DNA of 64,000 nucleotides, taken from Eudorina sp. 2006-703-Eu-15 (taxonomy: Eukaryota > Chlorophyta > Chlorophyceae > Chlamydomonadales > Volvocaceae). The stretch covers positions 682,001 to 746,000 of the forward strand of contig BDSI01000012.1 in NCBI GenBank assembly GCA_003117195.1, read 5' to 3'. The translations under genes were made by a program, and so were the position numbers. Below the pieces are notes generated by a model that worked only from the letters and a program-made list of their open reading frames with translations, made no database searches and was not told the origin of the DNA. Shown here in pieces: positions 60,226 through 64,000 of this stretch (position 1 is the first letter of the stretch; every line of letters starts with the position of its first letter).

Positions 60226-62404
60226 GAAGTCGTGCTGTACGACAATTGACACCAGAATCAGCCCGCCGCTACCAGAACACAGTACGGCACGCCAGCGTAT
60301 CCCAAAGGGTTGGCGATGCCTTTCAGCACCGTGCAGAGGGGCGGTCTGCGTGATGCTGGATCTCAGGATGTACGACAACCAAACCTCACACGCACACACA
60401 CGCCACACACGCACGCACCCTGGACGGGGGTTCGCCGCCGTTGGTTTCCCGGGAACCCGCGTGGGCCGTCGCCAGCGCCACAGCCCTCCCAGGAGTAGCC
60501 GCCGCCGCCGCCGCCGCCGCCGGGACCTTGTCGGCGTCGGACCGCCGTCGGTTGCCACCGCTGCACCCCCCTCCCATGCCCGTCTGCGGCGGCGGCGGCG
60601 GCGGCGCCTGCGCCCCTACTGCCGCCGGCGGGCACGCCGTGGGGCCAGGGGTGGAGGATTGACGGTGGCACTGCAAGGGCTGTTGCTGCTGTTGCTGGGG
60701 CTGTAGCTGCTGTACGACGGCCGGCTGTGCCGCGGACTCGCACTGCTGCGGCAGTCCCGTGGTGATGGGCGGCATGGGTGGGATGATGACGGTACGGCAC
60801 GGTGATGGTGACGACGCCGGCAGCGCACAAGATGGGAACTGCCGCGCGGGCGGCTTATTTGAGGAGGAGGTGGCGACCTCGGAGACCGTCCCGTGGGTCT
60901 CGACGGGGCGCACCGTACACGGCCCCACGCTGGCGGCGCCGCCGGCGCAGATGCTGTGTTCAATGCTCCCGCCGCCGCCACCGCCGCCGACGCCAACACC
61001 GCCGCCGACGACGCCGACGCCGGCGACACCGCCGCCGCCAACACCAGCCGTCGGCTGCTCGTTTGGGTACGACCCGCTGAAGCGGAGGCCAAGCAGCGGT
61101 GGCGGCATCGGCGCCGACGCGGGTGGATGCGGCGGCGGCGGCGGCGGCGGTGCCGTGGTGGCGCCGCCGGCCGGCGTCGACGGTGGTTCTCCGTCATCCA
61201 CCGCCGGCGCTGTAGCACCCGCAGCTGACGCATCGGTGGCGGATCCTGGACTCCCCCAGACGGCCGGCCTGGCGTCCAGCCGCGCGTCGCAGCTCGGCCA
61301 GCGACGGAAGTGCGCAGCTGGCGGTGGCGGCGGCGGCGGCGGCGGGTGCCAGGCACCTCCGTCGCCGCCGGTGGGCTGCGCCGGCGGCGAGTGGTGGCTG
61401 GAAAGGCAGCGCGTCGCGGCCGGGGTGACGTCGGAGCACCGACCCAGGGACCGGAACGGCGACTGCGAGTCGTACGGCAGTGAGCCCTGCTGTACAAGCG
61501 ATCCCGCCGGGGGAGCTGGATGGGGGCTGGGGACATCACGGGTCGTCTGCGAGCACGAATGCGGGCCAGAACCGCTGCCTGTGAGCCAGCCGGGCACCGT
61601 CAGCGGCGGCGGCGGCGGCGGCGGGGGCTGCGGAGGAGGTGGCGGTGGCCGTATCGGCGCCCACCCGTTGCATGGCTGCTGCGGAGGGGGGTGCGAGGGC
61701 ACCTGTTGCTCAGATTGCTGCTGGTGATGGTGGTGGTGCTGCTGCTGGTGGTGGTGGTGGTGGTGCTGGTGTGGACTCGGGTCCTGTGTTTTCCTAGGCT
61801 GCTGCGGATTTGCGGGGGAGTACCGAAAGCAGCCGCGACTGGGGGGGCAGTAATGGTGCGGCTGGTGCTGGTGCTGGTAATGGTAGTGTTGTTGGTGTTG
61901 TTGGTGGTGCGGGTAGTATTGGTGATGGTGCTGCTGGCGGTGGTGGTGATGGTGGTGGTGGTGCGGCTGCTCTTGGTGGTGGAGGTGATGGTGGTGGTGG
62001 TAAGTGTTACGGTACTGCGGGGATAAGGGCATGTCCCCCGACCCGTCGTCCAAGTCGGTGTGGGAGGCGCCGAAGACGTTAGCGCCGTTACCGACCAGCG
62101 CAAGGCAGCCCTCGCCCGCATCCGCCGCCGGTACGGCACTTGCGGCGGCGGCGGCGCCGCCGCCGCCGCTATCCCCACCACTGGCGACGCCGGCAGCCCC
62201 GTCCGCGCCCGCCTCCCGCTCCTCCGGCGCTTCTCCGCCTGCTTCGGAATGCCGTCGCTTGCGTCCGGGGTGGACGCCCTTCTCCAGCGCCAACGCCCGC
62301 GATTCATGTACGACACCACGGTTGATGCCGTACACCACTGCCGCCGGCGCTGCGGCGCCGACGGCGTCCGCCGCGGGTGCGGCTAAACCCACGTGCCCAT
62401 CCAT
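54022..62404 (-). CDS. Giant His/Pro/Gln-rich protein with CxCxxC motifs, 3 exons
   Basis: Exons on the minus strand: 62404-60419, 60138-54834 and 54590-54022; phases join to 2619 residues. The ATG has an in-frame TAG two codons upstream. The N-terminal exon carries a possible nuclear signal (GRKRRHSE) and long His/Gln tracts. The second exon opens with an ordered island (ASFDYVAMWSRCAEADWLIV). It then has a second basic patch (LRKRARLQ), poly-Gln, an acidic stretch and long Pro-rich tracts. Three CxCxxC motifs (CTCPAC near residue 1640, CPCEVC near 1726, CTCHAC near 1854) and several other Cys pairs are scattered in the Pro-rich part. A WRIDLWQDGPGNRQYDIRPP island precedes them. The third-exon acceptor could be one of two in-frame AGs. 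I recognise no named domain; a nuclear regulatory or scaffold role is only an inference. Confidence 0.62.
60191..60224. repeat. GA dinucleotide microsatellite in an intron
   Basis: An uninterrupted GA/AG run of about 17 units in the first intron of the giant gene. Confidence 0.9.
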
Positions 62405-63718
62405 GCGCTACCCTTAAGGTCCGTCCGCGCGAACGGCACAAGAATCGGAGACAGTAAGCCCGACGTTGAAGGTGTCAATAAATTGCTGAGTCCTAACTAG
62501 GCCACCGCGAAAACGCCCAGCTATCAGCGCCAAGGTAAGCGGGATGGGTCCACAGCGTCGCGGCTGAGTTGGCTGCGGGGCGGTGGGGACACAGCCGCCT
62601 GTCGGGCGCGTGCGCGTCGATGCTGCTGCAGTGTTAGACGTCGAGCGTCCTGGCTCCGAAACCGAGGGCTAGGGCAGCTGTTTTGCTTCTGCGGGGAGGA
62701 TGGAATGGCAAACGGGATTCCGAGGGGGAGGAAGTACAGTTTGCGCGTGAATGGAACCCATTTCCACGGGTTGGATGTGGCAGTTGGGCAAGACTCGGCG
62801 TTCGCTTCTGTAGCGCTTTCGCGAAATGATAATTCGCATCGAGTTCGAGCCTGCTGCCCCTGCGCTTCGGCACTGGCAGGAATGTGGGCCTAGACAAATT
62901 GGCCTGCAATTGTTGCAATCGTTCGAGGACGCCGCGTGTACCTGGTGTGCAGCACGCGCAGACCAGTTCCGGGTTGGGCCGCGCCAGTCCGGCCGTAAGG
63001 ACTAACATCCTCCGACAATTGTTCCATTTCTTCAGATGCCCGCGCGCTTTCTTGGTACGGCGTCGCGACTGAGGGAAACGGACAAAAATTGGCGCGCATG
63101 ATGTTGTCGATGTTCGTTGCACGAGACGGACAGCTGCGATGGAAGTCGCATGAGAATTGTGAAGTGAAATTTGGTGAGGTGATCCTGCATTACGCAATGG
63201 CAGCAGATGTTCCGCAAAGGAACATTTACTATCTGCGACACACAGAAACCGCATAGCATATTTTCTGTGCGCGTGTAGTCGAATGCAAAGATATCAAAGA
63301 GTGACTTTCAGTATTATGCCCTCGAATAGGAAACACCAAACGCATGCTGGACGTGCCTGAGTTCCCCCCAGCAAAATCTATCATGCCTTCACGCAACATG
63401 CAATGGGTAGCATTTTTAAGGAACAATAACAGTGTCATAATTCTACAATTATCTTTAATACGCACAAACCTGGCGAAGGGACGTGTCAGCGGTTTCCGCG
63501 CTCACGCTTTGGCGGTCACTGCGTTGAAGGCTATCACAGTTGTGTTTTCAACATCACCAAGAGAAGTATACCGTAGCTCGGGTAAGGTAGGAGAATGTGA
63601 AAAGTAGGGAATAGGGAACTGCGCTGAAATAAATTGTTTGAGCATGCAGTTTGTCTTTAATTTTATGTCACGGGCAATGGTTGGTTAACTAAGAAGTATT
63701 AAGATTGCGCAGTCACGA
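62405..63718. other. Upstream region of the giant gene
   Basis: It should contain the promoter and 5' UTR of the giant gene, and its right part lies just past the 3' end of the next gene. A minus-strand open frame of 206 codons at 62634-63254 has no recognisable domain and may be chance. Base composition beyond 63100 is markedly AT-richer. Confidence 0.45.
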
Positions 63719-63723
63719 TTACA
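63719..63723 (-). terminator. Candidate UGUAA polyadenylation signal of the right-edge gene
   Basis: TGTAA on the minus strand about 100 bp after the stop codon of the partial gene at the window edge. Confidence 0.5.
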
Positions 63724-63825
63724 AGGCGCGCCCGCCACTTTCCGATACGCTTAGCTTGGCGAGAATATGATGGTATCTACTAGAAGCCTTTTACGATAAT
63801 ATATAAGGAAATCATAAAGAGTGTC

Positions 63826-64000
63826 TTACGCCCCTGTCGGCTCGGTGTCTCCGAAACCGCTCGCAAAACTGCGGACGTTGCGCAGAAAGGTAAGGTCACA
63901 CTGCAACGGCGCATAGCGGTTAAGATACAGCTCCAGACCTTCCCTCGCATGACTTGACCTGAGGTTCTGTTCGAGTGCGCGGGGACAAGGCCGGAGCGCG
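63826..64000 (-). CDS. C-terminal 57 residues of an unidentified protein (partial)
   Basis: An open minus-strand frame runs in from the window edge to a TAA at 63828-63826. Its residues look like a helical, ordered protein rather than low complexity: RALEQNLRSSHAREGLELYL, then NRYAPLQCDLTFLRNVRSFA, ending in SGFGDTEPTGA. A UGUAA signal follows about 100 bp downstream, supporting a real 3' end. The rest of the gene lies outside the window, and I do not recognise the family from this tail. Confidence 0.55.
   Translation of the reverse strand, partial: ALRPCPRALEQNLRSSHAREGLELYLNRYAPLQCDLTFLRNVRSFASGFGDTEPTGA

Noticed and set aside
62634..63254. Minus-strand frame of 206 codons upstream of the giant gene
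   Set aside because: Of some length in a less GC-rich stretch, but no domain, no splice partners, and it lies in the promoter region of the giant gene.

Overview
The window looks like nuclear DNA of a volvocine or Chlamydomonas-like green alga. The evidence is strongly GC-rich, intron-dense genes, Ala/Gly/Pro/Gln-rich low-complexity insertions, UGUAA-type polyadenylation signals, and recognisable plastid genes (a DGD1-type galactolipid synthase, a VIPP1/PspA protein and an OPR protein). All gene models were built by hand from exon homology, GT/GC-AG splice sites and codon-phase bookkeeping. No transcript data were available.

Layout. 1-1961: non-coding 3' flank. 1962-8465 (-): digalactosyldiacylglycerol synthase, 11 exons. 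8466-8747: short divergent promoter region. 8748-10759 (+): VIPP1-type thylakoid membrane protein, 7 exons. 11812-26637 (+): very large TFIID subunit TAF2, 20 exons. 28613-30147 (-): PLAC8-family Cys-rich protein, 5 exons, tail-to-tail with TAF2. 30148-33643: intergenic. 33644-39451 (-): octatricopeptide-repeat (OPR) protein. 41084-45477 (-): 1264-residue low-complexity protein of unknown function. 47071-48625 (+): small protein with one membrane segment. 48626-54021: about 5.4 kb with no gene I can support. 54022-62404 (-): giant His/Pro/Gln-rich protein with scattered CxCxxC motifs. 63826-64000 (-): 3' end of a gene continuing beyond the window.

Biology. The left part links chloroplast membrane functions. 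DGD1 makes the bilayer galactolipid DGDG and VIPP1 maintains thylakoid membranes; their start codons lie 283 bp apart in divergent orientation, so they could share regulation. The OPR protein is probably an organelle RNA-binding factor. TAF2 is a general transcription factor subunit whose aminopeptidase fold has lost its zinc-binding motif.

Most unusual signals: (i) a family of short sequence blocks shared by many introns of three unrelated genes, mostly beside a splice site and strand-biased, possibly introner- or MITE-like; (ii) a perfect-arm 12-bp palindrome GACCCRYGGGTC found eight times, only in exons of two genes and in several reading frames; (iii) two candidate GC-AG introns, one also readable through in frame.
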